Positions 8,914-19,163 of a stretch of DNA of 64,000 bases are shown piece after piece. Each line of letters opens with the position of its first letter. Positions within the stretch are counted from its first letter, which is position 1. The translations under genes were made by a program, and so were the position numbers. The stretch is from an uncultured Eubacteriales bacterium (GTDB taxonomy: Bacteria > Bacillota > Clostridia > Oscillospirales > Oscillospiraceae): contig ONIN01000001.1 of the NCBI GenBank assembly GCA_900317905.1, forward strand, positions 248,001-312,000. Reading direction: 5' to 3'. The notes below the pieces were generated by a model, which had not been told where the DNA came from, made no database searches, and saw nothing but the letters and a program-made list of their open reading frames with translations.

Positions 8914-11310
8914 TTATTGTCTCAAATCGGCTCCAATGTTTTCGGTTTTCTCATTTTTGGAGCTTCTCTTCTTGCGGAAACGATGCCCAAAGGCCACGTC
9001 CAGAATCTTGTCCACATGATCAGTGGTGATGAAATTCAGGGCACTTCGGACAGTGGGGTCGATCTCCGCAAGATCCTTTTCATTTTCGGAGGGGATGATG
9101 ACGGTTGTACAGCCGGTACGGAGCGCCGCCATGGTCTTTTCCTTCAAACCACCGATGGGCAGGATGCGGCCGCGAAGGGTGATCTCACCGGTCATGGCCA
9201 GATCCCGACGCACGGGCTGCCCTGTCAGAGCAGAAATGACCGCAATGCAGATCGTGATGCCGGCGCTGGGGCCGTCCTTGGGAATGGCGCCCTCGGGAAA
9301 ATGAATGTGAATGTCTTTCTGCCGATAGAAATCCGGGTCGATGCCCAGTACGTCGGCGCGGCTGCGAATATAGGTGATGGCCGCGCGGGCGGATTCCTTC
9401 ATCACATCACCCAGATTGCCGGTGAGTTCCAGCTTTCCGGTGCCCTCCACGGCGCTGACTTCTACATCCAGAACCTCGCCGCCCACGCTGGTCCAGGCAA
9501 GACCGCGCACGAGGCCGATCTCATCCTTGGCATAGAGCTTCTCCGGCTGGAATCTGGCAGGGCCTAGGAAATCGTCCAACGCGCCGGCTCTCACCGTCAC
9601 GCTGCGGCAGTCCCCTGCTGCGATCCGGCGGGCGGTCTTGCGGCATACGGAGGCCAGCTCCCGTTCCAGAGTACGGACGCCGGATTCCCGGGTATACAGT
9701 GTGATGATCTCGCGGATGGCGGCGTCGCTGACCCGCAGCTGATTGCCGTTCAGGCCATGCTTTTTCCGCTGCTTCGGCAGCAGGTGCCGCTTGGCAATGC
9801 GGAGCTTCTCCTCATCCGTATAGCTGGTGAGTTCAATGATCTCCATACGATCCAGCAGCGGACGCGGGATCGTGGAGGTGGTGTTTGCGGTCGTAATAAA
9901 GATTATATCGGAAAAATCAATGGGGATCTCCAGGAAATTATCCCGGAAACGGTTGTTCTGCTCCCCGTCCAGAACTTCCAGAAGCGCCGAAGAGGGATCC
10001 CCGCGATAGTCGCTGCCCAGCTTATCGATCTCGTCCAGTACCATAACAGGGTTCATGCTGCCGGCTGTGATCAGACCGCTGACGATGCGGCCGGGCATGG
10101 CACCCACATAGGTGCGCCGATGACCGCGGATCTCTGCTTCATCATGGACACCGCCGAGGGAAATGCGGGCCAGCTTCCGGTTCAAGGCGCGAGCCACACT
10201 CATGGCGATGCTGGTCTTGCCGGTGCCCGGAGGGCCAACCAGGCATAGAACCGTTCCGCGAGCGTCGGGAGTCAGCTGACGAACCGCCAGGGACTCGATG
10301 ATGCGTTCCTTGACTTTCTCAAGGCCGTAGTGATCCGCATCCAACGTCTTCTGGGCCTGAGCGATATTCAAGGTCTCCTTGGTGCGGTTGTTCCAGGGAA
10401 TCTCCAGACAGACGTCCAGATAGTTCCGGATCACCGAGGCCTCGGAAGAACCGAAGGGCTGCTTCTTCAGACGGCGGACTTCCTTCAGCAGATGCTTCTC
10501 CGAATCCTCAGAAAGATGCAGGTCGCGGATCCGGTCGGCGTAGTTGTCCTCATCATCGTCTGCCCCCTCACCCAGTTCACTCTGGATGACCTTCATCTGC
10601 TCGCGGAGATAGTACTCCTGCTGCTGCTGGTTTACCCGCTCCTGGGCCGCCTCCTCCAGATCATGCTGGATCTGCAGCACGTCGATTTCACGGCTCAAGT
10701 GCTTGCCCAGCGCCTCCAGACGCTTGGTGGGACGCAGCTCCTCCAGAAGGGACTGCTTCACCTCCGGTCTGAAAAAGACGTGCTGAGAGATGAAATCTGC
10801 CACGAAAGCGGCGTTGGTGCTGCCGAGGATGTTGATGATGGCCTCCGGCGCCAGATGGCCGGACGCGTGGATATAATCATCAAACAGATTGCAGCAGTTG
10901 CGGATCAGTGCTTCGGACTTGGCGGTATTACGCTCATGCACATCCGGCAGCGGCTCGACAATGGCCTCGAAGCCGTCCACCGTGCGGCGGGCAGTGACCA
11001 CACGGCCGCGTTCCAGACCTTCCACCATGACGCGGACGGTCTTGCCGCCGGGCTGCTTCATCATCTGTTTGACGCGGGAAACCGTACCCACCGTGTACAC
11101 ATCGTCGGTGGTGGGAACGTCCACCGTCAAATCCTTCTGCCCGGCCAGAAAGATGATCTGATCTTCCTTCATGGCCCGATCCAGCGCCGCGATGGAGCCG
11201 CTTCGTTCCACATCGAAGTTCATCATCATTCCGGGGAAAATGGTCAGACCGCGCAGTGCCATCATGGGAAACAAGCGCGCGGAATCAAAATTCAGATTGG
11301 ATTGATCCAT
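8914..11310 (-). CDS. lon: ATP-dependent protease LonA (paralog 1)
   Basis: 798 residues, full length. N-terminal substrate-binding LON domain, coiled-coil middle, Walker [10 protein letters not shown] near residue 365, Walker [11 protein letters not shown], and C-terminal protease domain with the catalytic Ser in PKDGPSAG and the Lys further on. Soluble cytoplasmic degrader of damaged and regulatory proteins. ATG at 11310 has AAAGGA upstream. It belongs to the tig-clpP-clpX-lon run, so probably co-expressed with ClpXP. A second LonA is at 59623-61950. Confidence 0.96.
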   Translation of the reverse strand: MDQSNLNFDSARLFPMMALRGLTIFPGMMMNFDVERSGSIAALDRAMKEDQIIFLAGQKDLTVDVPTTDDVYTVGTVSRVKQMMKQPGGKTVRVMVEGLERGRVVTARRTVDGFEAIVEPLPDVHERNTAKSEALIRNCCNLFDDYIHASGHLAPEAIINILGSTNAAFVADFISQHVFFRPEVKQSLLEELRPTKRLEALGKHLSREIDVLQIQHDLEEAAQERVNQQQQEYYLREQMKVIQSELGEGADDDEDNYADRIRDLHLSEDSEKHLLKEVRRLKKQPFGSSEASVIRNYLDVCLEIPWNNRTKETLNIAQAQKTLDADHYGLEKVKERIIESLAVRQLTPDARGTVLCLVGPPGTGKTSIAMSVARALNRKLARISLGGVHDEAEIRGHRRTYVGAMPGRIVSGLITAGSMNPVMVLDEIDKLGSDYRGDPSSALLEVLDGEQNNRFRDNFLEIPIDFSDIIFITTANTTSTIPRPLLDRMEIIELTSYTDEEKLRIAKRHLLPKQRKKHGLNGNQLRVSDAAIREIITLYTRESGVRTLERELASVCRKTARRIAAGDCRSVTVRAGALDDFLGPARFQPEKLYAKDEIGLVRGLAWTSVGGEVLDVEVSAVEGTGKLELTGNLGDVMKESARAAITYIRSRADVLGIDPDFYRQKDIHIHFPEGAIPKDGPSAGITICIAVISALTGQPVRRDLAMTGEITLRGRILPIGGLKEKTMAALRTGCTTVIIPSENEKDLAEIDPTVRSALNFITTDHVDKILDVAFGHRFRKKRSSKNEKTENIGADLRQ

Positions 11311-11342
11311 AGAAATTCCTTTCGCTGGGGGGTGTCAAACCA

Positions 11343-12605
11343 TCAGGCGCTGGCGCTCTGACGATGACGCACGATGGGCTCCTCTTCCCCGTTGACACAG
11401 GCGGCAGTGATGGTCACCTGGTCGATGGTGGGATCCGAGGGAACGGAATAGAGAATGTTCGTCATGATCTTTTCCATGACGCTGCGCAGGCCGCGAGCGC
11501 CGATCTCCAGGGCGATGGCTTTGTCAGCCATGGCTCCGAGGGCGTCGGGCTCGAAAACCAGCTCCACATCGTCATAGCGCATGAGCACCTCGTACTGCTT
11601 CGTGAGGGCGTTTTTCGGCTCAGTGAGGATCCGGATCAGATCTTCCCTGCTGAGGCTGTTCAGACTCGTGAGAACCGGCATACGGCCGATCAGCTCCGGG
11701 ATGATGCCGAATTTCAGCAGATCGTGCTGGTTGACATTTTCCATGATCTCGCTGAGATCCCGATCCTTGGCGCTCTTGATCTCGGCGCCGAAGCCCAGAG
11801 AGCGCTTATCCATCCGCTGCTCCACGATCTTGTCGATGCCGTCGAAGGCGCCGCCGCAGATGAAGAGGATGTTGGTGGTGTCCACGTGGATGAACTCCTG
11901 GTGGGGATGCTTTCTGCCGCCCTGGGGAGGCACGTTGGCAACAGTACCCTCCAGAAGCTTCAGCAGCGCCTGCTGCACACCCTCGCCGGACACGTCACGG
12001 GTGATGGAGGTATTTTCTCCCTTACGGGCGATTTTATCGATCTCATCGATATAGATGATGCCCCGCTGGGCACGCTCCACATCGAAGTCAGCAGCCTGCA
12101 GCAGCTTCAGAAGAATGTTCTCCACATCCTCGCCCACATAGCCGGCCTCGGTCAGTGTGGTAGCGTCGGCGATGGCAAAGGGCACGTTCAGCATCTTTGC
12201 CAGGGTCTGGGCAAAGAGGGTCTTGCCGCTGCCGGTGGGGCCGATCAGCAGGATGTTGCTCTTTTGCAGCTCCACGTCGCTGTTGTCGCCGTGGAGGATG
12301 CGCTTATAATGGTTATATACCGCAACGGCCAGCGCGATCTTGGTGCGTTCCTGACCGATAATATACTCATCCAGTTTCGCGCGGATCTCAGTCGGCTTCG
12401 GCAGATTGTGGTCGCTCAGACCGAAGTCGATGGAACCGGCGTTGTGCAGATCCGGCTCGTAGCTCTCATCGATGATGCTCATGCACAGGCGGATGCACTC
12501 ATCGCAGATATAAGAGCCGTTGCCGGCGATCAAACGCTCCACCAGAGACTGCGGTTTCCCGCAGAAGGAGCAGCGCAGATTCTTTTTATCGTCGTTTCTC
12601 GCCAT
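11343..12605 (-). CDS. clpX: ATP-dependent Clp protease, ATPase subunit ClpX
   Basis: 420 residues. The N-terminal zinc-binding domain is visible (CSFCGK near residue 12; CDEC near 34), followed by Walker A GPTGSGKT, Walker [12 protein letters not shown], and the IGF-type loop (LGFGAEI) that docks on ClpP. Unfolds substrates and feeds them to ClpP. Lies directly after clpP in the operon. Confidence 0.97.
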   Translation of the reverse strand: MARNDDKKNLRCSFCGKPQSLVERLIAGNGSYICDECIRLCMSIIDESYEPDLHNAGSIDFGLSDHNLPKPTEIRAKLDEYIIGQERTKIALAVAVYNHYKRILHGDNSDVELQKSNILLIGPTGSGKTLFAQTLAKMLNVPFAIADATTLTEAGYVGEDVENILLKLLQAADFDVERAQRGIIYIDEIDKIARKGENTSITRDVSGEGVQQALLKLLEGTVANVPPQGGRKHPHQEFIHVDTTNILFICGGAFDGIDKIVEQRMDKRSLGFGAEIKSAKDRDLSEIMENVNQHDLLKFGIIPELIGRMPVLTSLNSLSREDLIRILTEPKNALTKQYEVLMRYDDVELVFEPDALGAMADKAIALEIGARGLRSVMEKIMTNILYSVPSDPTIDQVTITAACVNGEEEPIVRHRQSASA

Positions 12606-12688
12606 GGATAAAGATTCCCCTTTTTAGTGTTCCGAAATAGTCTGGATGGGAGGAAGCAAAAAGCTCCCTCCCATGGTGCTGTAAATAA

Positions 12689-13270
12689 TCAACGCTTGTA
12701 GATGACTTTGTCGATCAAACCGTAAGTAACGGCCTCCTCGGCAGTCATATAATTGTCGCGCTCGCAGTCGGCTGCAATGGTCTCGATGTCCTTGCCGGTG
12801 TTCTCAGCCAGGATGCGGTTCAGCTTCTCCTTGATGCGCAGGATGTGGGCGGCCTGGATCTGAATGTCTGTGGCCTGGCCCTGGCTGCCGCCGGAGGGCT
12901 GATGGATCATGATCTCGGCGTTGGGCAGCGCGATGCGCTTGCCTTTCGCGCCGCTGGACAGCAGGAAAGCGCCCATGCTGGCAGCCATGCCGATGCAGAT
13001 CGTGCTGACGTCCGGCTTGATATACTGCATGGTGTCATAGATTGCGAGACCGGAGGTGACGCTGCCGCCGGGGCTGTTGATATAGAACTGAATGTCCTTA
13101 TCCGGGTCCTGGGCTTCCAGATACAGAAGCTGGGCAACCACGAGACTGGCGGTGGTGTCGTTGACCTCCTCGCACAGCATGACGATGCGGTCATTCAGCA
13201 GACGGGAGAAAATGTCATAAGAGCGCTCCCCGCGGGAGGTCTGCTCCACAACATACGGTACCAAACTCAT
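12689..13270 (-). CDS. clpP: ATP-dependent Clp protease, proteolytic subunit ClpP
   Basis: 193 residues. Serine protease core with catalytic Ser98 (GMAASMGA), His123 (MIHQPSGG) and Asp172 (ERDNYM) at standard positions. The frame is open upstream to 13318, but the ATG at 13270 has GGAAAGGAG nine bases upstream and gives the normal short propeptide ([11 protein letters not shown]). 60 bases after tig. Confidence 0.97.
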   Translation of the reverse strand: MSLVPYVVEQTSRGERSYDIFSRLLNDRIVMLCEEVNDTTASLVVAQLLYLEAQDPDKDIQFYINSPGGSVTSGLAIYDTMQYIKPDVSTICIGMAASMGAFLLSSGAKGKRIALPNAEIMIHQPSGGSQGQATDIQIQAAHILRIKEKLNRILAENTGKDIETIAADCERDNYMTAEEAVTYGLIDKVIYKR

Positions 13271-13330
13271 TGAAATATGCTCCTTTCCAAATTTGCTTAC
13301 CCAAGAGAGCATAGCCAAATTGTCTATCTT

Positions 13331-14665
13331 TTACTCCGCAGCAGGGGCTTCCTCAGCGGCGGGAGCCTCGGGAGCCGGATCGGGCTCGGCGTCGATGGCA
13401 TTGTCGCGGATGATCTGAGCGGCCTTGCGGCGGGCGAGATCCTTGTTGACCACGTCGGCGTTCACATACTGACGAACCTGTTCGGCCTCCATGCCGTAGG
13501 TCTCGGCCATATCCTTGAGGGCCTGCTCGAAGTCCTCTTCGCTGACCTCGATCTTCTCAGCCTCGGCGATGGCGTCCAGCAGCAGTTCGGTGTTCAGCTC
13601 GAAGTTGGCCTGGGGACGCATGACGGAGCTCCAGGTGTTGTAGTCGATGGACAGCGCCTTGAGGATCTCGTCGCGGGTCATATCCATCGGCATCATGCCC
13701 ATGGAGCTGGCGTAGGTGCGCAGCTGCTCTTCCAGCTTATCCTCCACCATGACGTCGGGGATCTCCACTTCCATGACATTGATGGCAGCTTCCATCAGCT
13801 GGGCGCTGTAAGCACCTTCCTGCTCTTCCTCGAACTTCTTCTTCAGATCCTCGCGGAGATGATCGGTGTACTCGGCCATGGTGTCGAAGTCAGAGATGTC
13901 CTTGGCCAGCTCGTCGTCCAGCTCAGGCAGCTCCTGCTCCTGCACGCCCTTGAGGGTGACTTTGAACACGGCGGCCTTGCCGGCCAGCTCGGGGGTATAC
14001 TCCTCGGGGAAGGTGACGTTCACGTCGCGCTGCTCGCCGACGCTCATACCGACAACCTGATCCTCAAAGCCGGGGATGAAGGTGCCGCTGCCCAGCTCCA
14101 GATCATAATCGTCAGCCTTGCCGCCGTCAAAAGCGACCTCATCCACGAAGCCCTCAAAGTCGATGGTCACGCGGTCGCCGTTCTGGGCGGGACGCTCCAC
14201 GTCAATCAGACGGGCGTTGCGCTTGCGGACAGCTTCCAGCTCCTCGGTGACGCGGCTCTCGTCGAACTCGGCTTCCGGCTTCTTGGCCTTGATGCCGCGA
14301 TACTCACCCAGCTTCACCACGGGGTACAGAACCACGCCGAAGGTGTAGGTGAGAACCTTCTCGTCGGAGACGTCGATGTTCTCGATGCTGGGATGACCAA
14401 CCATCTTCAGGCCGGTCTCGGCAAAACCGGTGGCAAACGCTTCGTCAGCCAGATCCTCAACGGCCTCTTCATAGAAGATCTCCTTGCCGTAGAAGCCCTC
14501 GATGACCTGACGGGGAGCCTTGCCCTTGCGGAAGCCGGGCATATAGATATCCTGGCGGTTGCGGCGGTAAACCTGATTGATAGCCTTGTCAAAGACGTCG
14601 GCTTCCACGACAACCTGGAAGGATGCGATGTTGTTTTCTTTTTTCTCGATGTTCTGGACGTTCAT
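13331..14665 (-). CDS. tig: Trigger factor
   Basis: 444 residues. Ribosome-bound chaperone. The N-terminal ribosome-docking loop GFRKGKAPR is present near residue 45, followed by the FKBP-type prolyl isomerase domain (NGDRVTIDFEGFVDE... FIPGFEDQVVGM) and a C-terminal helical domain ending in an Ala/Glu/Pro-rich tail. First gene of the tig-clpP-clpX-lon-ysxC-gltX operon; AGGAGG precedes the ATG. Confidence 0.96.
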   Translation of the reverse strand: MNVQNIEKKENNIASFQVVVEADVFDKAINQVYRRNRQDIYMPGFRKGKAPRQVIEGFYGKEIFYEEAVEDLADEAFATGFAETGLKMVGHPSIENIDVSDEKVLTYTFGVVLYPVVKLGEYRGIKAKKPEAEFDESRVTEELEAVRKRNARLIDVERPAQNGDRVTIDFEGFVDEVAFDGGKADDYDLELGSGTFIPGFEDQVVGMSVGEQRDVNVTFPEEYTPELAGKAAVFKVTLKGVQEQELPELDDELAKDISDFDTMAEYTDHLREDLKKKFEEEQEGAYSAQLMEAAINVMEVEIPDVMVEDKLEEQLRTYASSMGMMPMDMTRDEILKALSIDYNTWSSVMRPQANFELNTELLLDAIAEAEKIEVSEEDFEQALKDMAETYGMEAEQVRQYVNADVVNKDLARRKAAQIIRDNAIDAEPDPAPEAPAAEEAPAAE

Positions 14666-14683
14666 TGGTACTTTTTCCTCCTA

Positions 14684-14701
14684 ATCCTGCTTGTGCAGGA
14701 T
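14684..14701 (-). promoter_or_regulatory. Hairpin in the tig 5' leader, next to the ribosome site
   Basis: Perfect 7-bp stem ATCCTGC / GCAGGAT with a four-base loop, immediately upstream of the AGGAGG of tig on the minus strand. It lies between promoter and ribosome site, so it is in the mRNA. It may stabilise the message or tune initiation. Confidence 0.5.
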
Positions 14702-14728
14702 GTGATTTACAAAATTACAGGCTTATAC

Positions 14729-14757
14729 ACTATACCAGATTGTCCCGACAAAATCAA
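14729..14757 (-). promoter_or_regulatory. SigA-type promoter of the tig-clp-lon operon
   Basis: TTGATT, 17 bases, TATAGT on the minus strand, about 65 bases before tig. The spacer contains a small perfect palindrome TTGTC-CC-GACAA (14740-14751), a possible operator. I see no CtsR heptamer repeat and no CIRCE here. Confidence 0.65.
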
Positions 14758-14851
14758 CACAATATTTTCGAAGAATCCCACTGAATTGTAAAAGATTCTG
14801 CAATTTTGTTCCCTTTTTCACGATACAGGACGAAAAACATGAAACTGTTGA

Positions 14852-14881
14852 TTGACAGGCCTACCAGGAAAATGATATTCT
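14852..14881 (+). promoter_or_regulatory. Candidate promoter for the EFR1 gene
   Basis: TTGACA, 18 bases, TATTCT on the plus strand, about 38 bases before the ATG. The -35 is perfect and the -10 matches 4 of 6. Confidence 0.5.
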
Positions 14882-14918
14882 ATTCTCAACAAACCAACCA
14901 GAAAGGATCGAAGCGCAA

Positions 14919-15671
14919 ATGAAACAGAAGCTTGTCTATTATTTCAGCCCCACCGGCGGCACCCAAAAGGTGGCCGAGGCCATCGGAAAATACGCGGAAT
15001 GTCCTCCCGTTGATATCATCGTCGACGCCTATGACGCAGAGGCGGATGCGGACGCTCTGATCTATTTCTGCGTTCCTGTCTACGGCGGCCGTGTGCCGAA
15101 GCCCATGTATGAGCGCATGCAGCACATCACCGGCAAGAAGACAGCCGCTGTGGTCGTGACAGTCTACGGCAACAACGAGGTGGGCGACGCCCTGATGGAA
15201 ATGAGCGATCTCTGCGAGAAGTCCAATTTCCGGGTCATCGCCGGTATGGAAATGATCGCACAGCACTCCCTGACCCCGAAGGTGGCCACCGGTCGTCCGG
15301 ACGCATCGGACTTCAGCAAGCTGGAGAGCTTTGTGAAGGAAGTGGAAGCGAAGTACGAGAAGGAAGACTTCTCCGCCCCCAAGCTTCCCGGTAATCATAA
15401 GTACCGCAAGTACGTCGGCCTTCCAATCAAGCCCGCCGGTTCCCTTTCCTGCGTGGGCTGCGGTATGTGCTTTGACAACTGCCCTGTGGGCGCCATCCCG
15501 GAGAAGCACCTCAGAAGAACCAACGCCCTCAAGTGCATCAGCTGCATGCATTGCGTTCATGTCTGCACCACCGATTCCCGCTACATCCCCAAAGCCGATC
15601 AGCTGGTGGTCTATGCCTATCTGAAGAAAAAGAACGCCATCGCCCGCAAGGAGCCGAAGCTCTATATCTGA
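14919..15671 (+). CDS. EFR1-type flavodoxin/ferredoxin fusion protein
   Basis: 250 residues. N-terminal flavodoxin-like fold with the FMN phosphate loop YFSPTGGTQK at about 8-17, and a C-terminal bacterial ferredoxin with two clusters: CVGCGMCFDNCP and CISCMHCVHVC. Such proteins carry low-potential electrons in anaerobes; the partner enzymes are unknown. Ribosome site AAAGGA precedes the ATG. Monocistronic, ended by the hairpin at 15684-15712. Confidence 0.88.
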   Translation: MKQKLVYYFSPTGGTQKVAEAIGKYAECPPVDIIVDAYDAEADADALIYFCVPVYGGRVPKPMYERMQHITGKKTAAVVVTVYGNNEVGDALMEMSDLCEKSNFRVIAGMEMIAQHSLTPKVATGRPDASDFSKLESFVKEVEAKYEKEDFSAPKLPGNHKYRKYVGLPIKPAGSLSCVGCGMCFDNCPVGAIPEKHLRRTNALKCISCMHCVHVCTTDSRYIPKADQLVVYAYLKKKNAIARKEPKLYI

Positions 15672-15683
15672 TCATCCAAAAAT

Positions 15684-15712
15684 AAAAGACCGTGCCAGTG
15701 GTACGGTCTTTT
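15684..15712. terminator. Bidirectional terminator between EFR1 and the metallophosphoesterase
   Basis: Stem AAAAGACCGT / ACGGTCTTTT with a nine-base loop and flanking T/A runs. Confidence 0.85.
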
Positions 15713-16399
15713 TTATAGGATTTTATAGGGTTTGAAATTCAGATGATCGCCGCTGACCATGTGAAACTCAGTACATCCAAGCTTTCCCTGAAAGGCGGAG
15801 GCATGTCCCCTTCCGTGAATATGTCCGTAGAAGCATTGGGAAACTTCATAGCGTTCCAGCAGCTCCAAAATCTCCGGGCACTCATAGCCCTGATACTTCG
15901 GTGGATAGTGAAGAAAGACCAGCTTCGGCCGATCCCCGGCGGCCTTCAAGGAAGTCTCCAGCCGACCAACCTCCCGCAGCATGATCTTGCGGTCATGGGC
16001 GTCGCCCTTTTCCTCTTCAAAGAACCAGCCTCTGGTGCCGCAGAGGGCATAGTCCTCATAAAGAATGCAGTTATTATTCAAAACCTCAAAGCCCACAAAT
16101 CCGTTCTGCTCACAGAAGCGGCAGAACTTCGCGGCGGTGTTCCACCAGTAATCGTGATTTCCTTTCACGATGATCTTTTTCCCGGGAAGCTCGGAGAGAA
16201 ATTGAAAATCCTCCACAGCGCTCTCCAGTGACATTGCCCAGCTCAGATCACCGCAAAGCACACAGACATCGTCTTCCTGCAATTCAGAAAAGCTGCTGCG
16301 GATCTTCTCCACATAGCCGTTCCAGTTTCCGCCGAATTTTTCCATGCTTTTGTCGCCGCCGAGCGATAAATGCAGATCGCCGATGGCATAGAGCGCCAT
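15713..16399 (-). CDS. Metallophosphoesterase (calcineurin-like)
   Basis: 228 residues. The dimetal motifs are complete and in order: GDLH near residue 7, GDLSWA near 50, GNHDYW near 80, and the late YGHIHG. Predicted cytoplasmic phosphoesterase; the substrate cannot be read. ATG at 16399 has GAGGAGG upstream. Divergent from the DUF1540 gene. Confidence 0.9.
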   Translation of the reverse strand: MALYAIGDLHLSLGGDKSMEKFGGNWNGYVEKIRSSFSELQEDDVCVLCGDLSWAMSLESAVEDFQFLSELPGKKIIVKGNHDYWWNTAAKFCRFCEQNGFVGFEVLNNNCILYEDYALCGTRGWFFEEEKGDAHDRKIMLREVGRLETSLKAAGDRPKLVFLHYPPKYQGYECPEILELLERYEVSQCFYGHIHGRGHASAFQGKLGCTEFHMVSGDHLNFKPYKIL

Positions 16400-16488
16400 A
16401 ACTTGCCTCCTCTCGTATCAAATGCTCCCGAAATGTGCATACTAATCCTAACCGGATCAGCCGGAACACATTTCAGGAGGAACCCAAA

Positions 16489-16665
16489 ATGAACAAAAAC
16501 TGCTGTGAGCCCATTCAGGGCGTCGGCTGCAACGTGGAAAACTGCGCCTACAACGAAAGCGGCAAGGAATGCCACGCCGAGCACATCCAGGTGCGCAACG
16601 ATCAGGCCCAGACCAAGAGTGAAACCTTCTGCAGCACCTTCGCCCAGAAGGAACACAAATTCTGA
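16489..16665 (+). CDS. Small Cys-rich DUF1540 protein
   Basis: 58 residues with six cysteines: an adjacent CC pair near the start, then VGCNVENCAYN, ECHA and a last FCSTF, the DUF1540 pattern that probably binds a metal. AGGAGG lies eight bases before the ATG at 16489; an open extension to 16435 lacks a ribosome site. These peptides are common in clostridia, often in spore formers, and their role is not established. Confidence 0.85.
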   Translation: MNKNCCEPIQGVGCNVENCAYNESGKECHAEHIQVRNDQAQTKSETFCSTFAQKEHKF

Positions 16666-16691
16666 AAAACGGCGGCATCAGCCGCCGTTTT
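16666..16691. terminator. Bidirectional terminator between DUF1540 gene and thrC
   Basis: Stem AAAACGGCGGC / GCCGCCGTTTT, loop ATCA, directly after the DUF1540 stop and five bases from the thrC stop. Confidence 0.9.
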
Positions 16692-16695
16692 ATTA

Positions 16696-18171
16696 TTAGA
16701 TGAAATCGAGAACCGTCTTCGGCATCTCGCTCTTTTCTACGCAGCCGCTGAAGCGAACCTCACGCTCCGCAAGACCGGCCAGCGGCTTCGGTGCCGGAAT
16801 ACCGGATTTCTCGCTCAGACGGTCGATCAACTGCACACCGGGAGCGTCGGCGCTGCCGCCGATGGCCTTCAGCACATGGTCGCAGAACTTAAAGGGACTG
16901 GCAGTGGAGACCACCACGGCAGGGGTGTCGTCCCCGGTCTCCTTGCGATAGTCGCAGAGTACCTGATAGGCCACGGCGGTGTGGGTGTCCATCAGGTAGT
17001 GATGCTCCGTCCACACGCTGCCAATGGCGGCGCGGGTGCGGACATCGTCGCAGAAGCCGCAGGAGAACTCGCTCTGGAGCTTGCCCAGCAGATCCCGGCT
17101 CACCGTGTACTGTCCCTGCTCCCGCAGGTCCTTCATATAACAGTCTGTCTCCGGGGCGCTGCCGCTGAGGGTAAAGAGCAGGCGCTCCAGATTACTGGAC
17201 ACCAGAATGTCCATGGAGGGCGAGGCCGTCACGTGGAAGGGACGATTTTTATTATAGGTTCCGGTGCGGATGAAATCCGTCAGAACGTTGTTCTCATTGG
17301 AGGCACAGACGAATCGGTTCACCGGCAGACCCATCTGCTTTGCGTACCAGCCGGCGAGGATATTGCCGAAGTTTCCGGTGGGCACCACGAAGTTGATCTT
17401 CTCCCCCATCTGGATTCGGCCGGCGTTGACCTCGTCGCAGTAGGCGGAGATGTAATACACCACCTGCGGCAACAGACGGCCCCAGTTGATGGAGTTGGCG
17501 GAAGAAAGAAACCAGCCGCGGTCGTTGAGCTGAGACGCGATGTTCGCGTTTCCGAATATTTGCTTGACACCGGTCTGGGCATCGTCAAAGTTGCCCTCAA
17601 CGGCGCAGACGCCCACGTTGTTCCCCTGCTGGGTCACCATTTGGAGCCGCTGCACATCCGAAACGCCGCCGTGAGGATAGAACACCATGATTTTGGTGTC
17701 CTCCACATCCGCAAAGCCCTGCAGCGCAGCCTTACCGGTGTCGCCGCTGGTGGCCACCAGGATGCAGACCTTTCGCTGCTCACCGGTCTTTTTCAGAGAG
17801 GCCGTCAGCAGGTGCGGCAGCATCTGCAGCGCCATGTCCTTGAAGGCGCTGGTGGGGCCGTGCCACAGCTCCAGGAAAGAAGTCTTATCATCCAGCGAAT
17901 GCACTGGCGCGATGGCGGGATCGTCGAAGTTCTCCCCATAGGCAGCCTTCGCGAAGCTCTCCAGCTCCTCGGTGGAAAACTCCGGCAGGAAGCTGGCCAT
18001 GACGTTCACGGCACGCTGCCGATAATCCATCTTACAGAGCGCATGCAGATCCGATTTTGTCAGCGCCGGAATCTCCATGGGCACAAAAAGGCCGCCGTCC
18101 GGGGCCAGACCGCCGGCAATGGCGCCGGCAGCGGTGGTCTCCTTCAGGCTGCGGGTGCTGTAATAATTCAT
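16696..18171 (-). CDS. thrC: Threonine synthase
   Basis: 491 residues, the long form. PLP-dependent conversion of O-phosphohomoserine to threonine. The PLP lysine is Lys111 in HGPTSAFKDMALQ; ATSGDTGKAAL and VPTGNFGN are also present. The start is placed at the ATG at 18171 because MNYYSTR is the usual N-terminus; the open frame to 18246 overlaps yraN. It begins 10 bases after the yraN stop and ends the lepB-rbgA-rnhB-yraN-thrC unit. Confidence 0.95.
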   Translation of the reverse strand: MNYYSTRSLKETTAAGAIAGGLAPDGGLFVPMEIPALTKSDLHALCKMDYRQRAVNVMASFLPEFSTEELESFAKAAYGENFDDPAIAPVHSLDDKTSFLELWHGPTSAFKDMALQMLPHLLTASLKKTGEQRKVCILVATSGDTGKAALQGFADVEDTKIMVFYPHGGVSDVQRLQMVTQQGNNVGVCAVEGNFDDAQTGVKQIFGNANIASQLNDRGWFLSSANSINWGRLLPQVVYYISAYCDEVNAGRIQMGEKINFVVPTGNFGNILAGWYAKQMGLPVNRFVCASNENNVLTDFIRTGTYNKNRPFHVTASPSMDILVSSNLERLLFTLSGSAPETDCYMKDLREQGQYTVSRDLLGKLQSEFSCGFCDDVRTRAAIGSVWTEHHYLMDTHTAVAYQVLCDYRKETGDDTPAVVVSTASPFKFCDHVLKAIGGSADAPGVQLIDRLSEKSGIPAPKPLAGLAEREVRFSGCVEKSEMPKTVLDFI

Positions 18172-18181
18172 ATCAGTCGCC

Positions 18182-18556
18182 TCACTCAAATGCGTTTTCG
18201 ATGTGGCGGATGTCCAGTTTTCGGTAGGGCATCCCCACTTCGCCATAAATTTCGATCACGTCAAAGCGCGGCTGCAGCTTCGTCTCGTTCAGCGCCAGCC
18301 ATTGCATGGCGGCCGATCTGACACGATCCTGCTTCATCGCGCCTACAAATTCCTTTGCCTCGCCAAAATGGTCATTCTTTCGCATTTTGACTTCGACAAA
18401 GACGATGTATTCCCGATTGGAGACAATCAGGTCAATCTCACCGGTTCGAACCTTATAATTCCTGCCGACGATGCGATAGCCGTGTTTTTTCAAATAAATC
18501 GCAGCCTGTTCTTCGCCATAGTCGCCGGCGAGCTTTTTGGATTCTGACAGCTTCAT
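18182..18556 (-). CDS. YraN family (UPF0102) nuclease-like protein
   Basis: 124 residues. Shows the restriction-endonuclease-like core: GEIDLIVSN and FVEVKMRKN, with Tyr/Glu-rich N-terminus typical of UPF0102. Usually next to rnhB, as here (1 base apart). Biochemical role is not settled for the family. Confidence 0.9.
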   Translation of the reverse strand: MKLSESKKLAGDYGEEQAAIYLKKHGYRIVGRNYKVRTGEIDLIVSNREYIVFVEVKMRKNDHFGEAKEFVGAMKQDRVRSAAMQWLALNETKLQPRFDVIEIYGEVGMPYRKLDIRHIENAFE

Positions 18557-18557
18557 A

Positions 18558-19163
18558 TCAGTGCATCTTCTTCAGAAACGACGGCCGATGGATCGGGCTG
18601 GAGCCAAACTCCCGCAGGGCAGCGTAGTGCGCCTTGGTGCCGTAGCCCTTGTGCTTTTCAAAACCGTATTCCGGATACTGCTTTGCCATCTCCAGCATGT
18701 ATCTGTCACGGGTTACCTTCGCAAGGATCGAAGCCGCGGCGATGTCCGCGCACTTGCCGTCCCCCTTCACCACTGTCTCCGTGGGAATGCCGAGACCGGG
18801 ATCCCGGTTGCCATCCACCAGAGCCAGCGCCGGAACGACACTCAGCTGTTCCACTGCTCTTCTCATGGCGAGAAACGTGGCGCCGAGGATGTTGCGTTCT
18901 TCGATTTCCTCCACCGTTGCAAAGGCAATTCCGTAGGAAACCGCCTGTTCCTTGATCACATCATACAACGCCTCGCGCTGCTTTTCCGAGATCTTTTTGG
19001 AGTCGTTCAGTCCCGGTAGCTCCAGTCCCTGGGGCAGGATCACCGCAGCGGCGCAGACCGGGCCGGCGAGGGGGCCTCTCCCCGCTTCATCCACACCGCA
19101 GAGGGGTGAAAATCCGGCGGCAATGCGCTCATTTTCCAAAGTCCAAAGATCCAGCGCATTCAT
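18558..19163 (-). CDS. rnhB: Ribonuclease HII
   Basis: 201 residues. Removes RNA from RNA-DNA hybrids and single ribonucleotides from DNA. The DEAGRGPLAGPV block (Asp25, Glu26) and the later LVDGN acidic site are present. The ATG overlaps the rbgA stop by four bases. Confidence 0.95.
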   Translation of the reverse strand: MNALDLWTLENERIAAGFSPLCGVDEAGRGPLAGPVCAAAVILPQGLELPGLNDSKKISEKQREALYDVIKEQAVSYGIAFATVEEIEERNILGATFLAMRRAVEQLSVVPALALVDGNRDPGLGIPTETVVKGDGKCADIAAASILAKVTRDRYMLEMAKQYPEYGFEKHKGYGTKAHYAALREFGSSPIHRPSFLKKMH

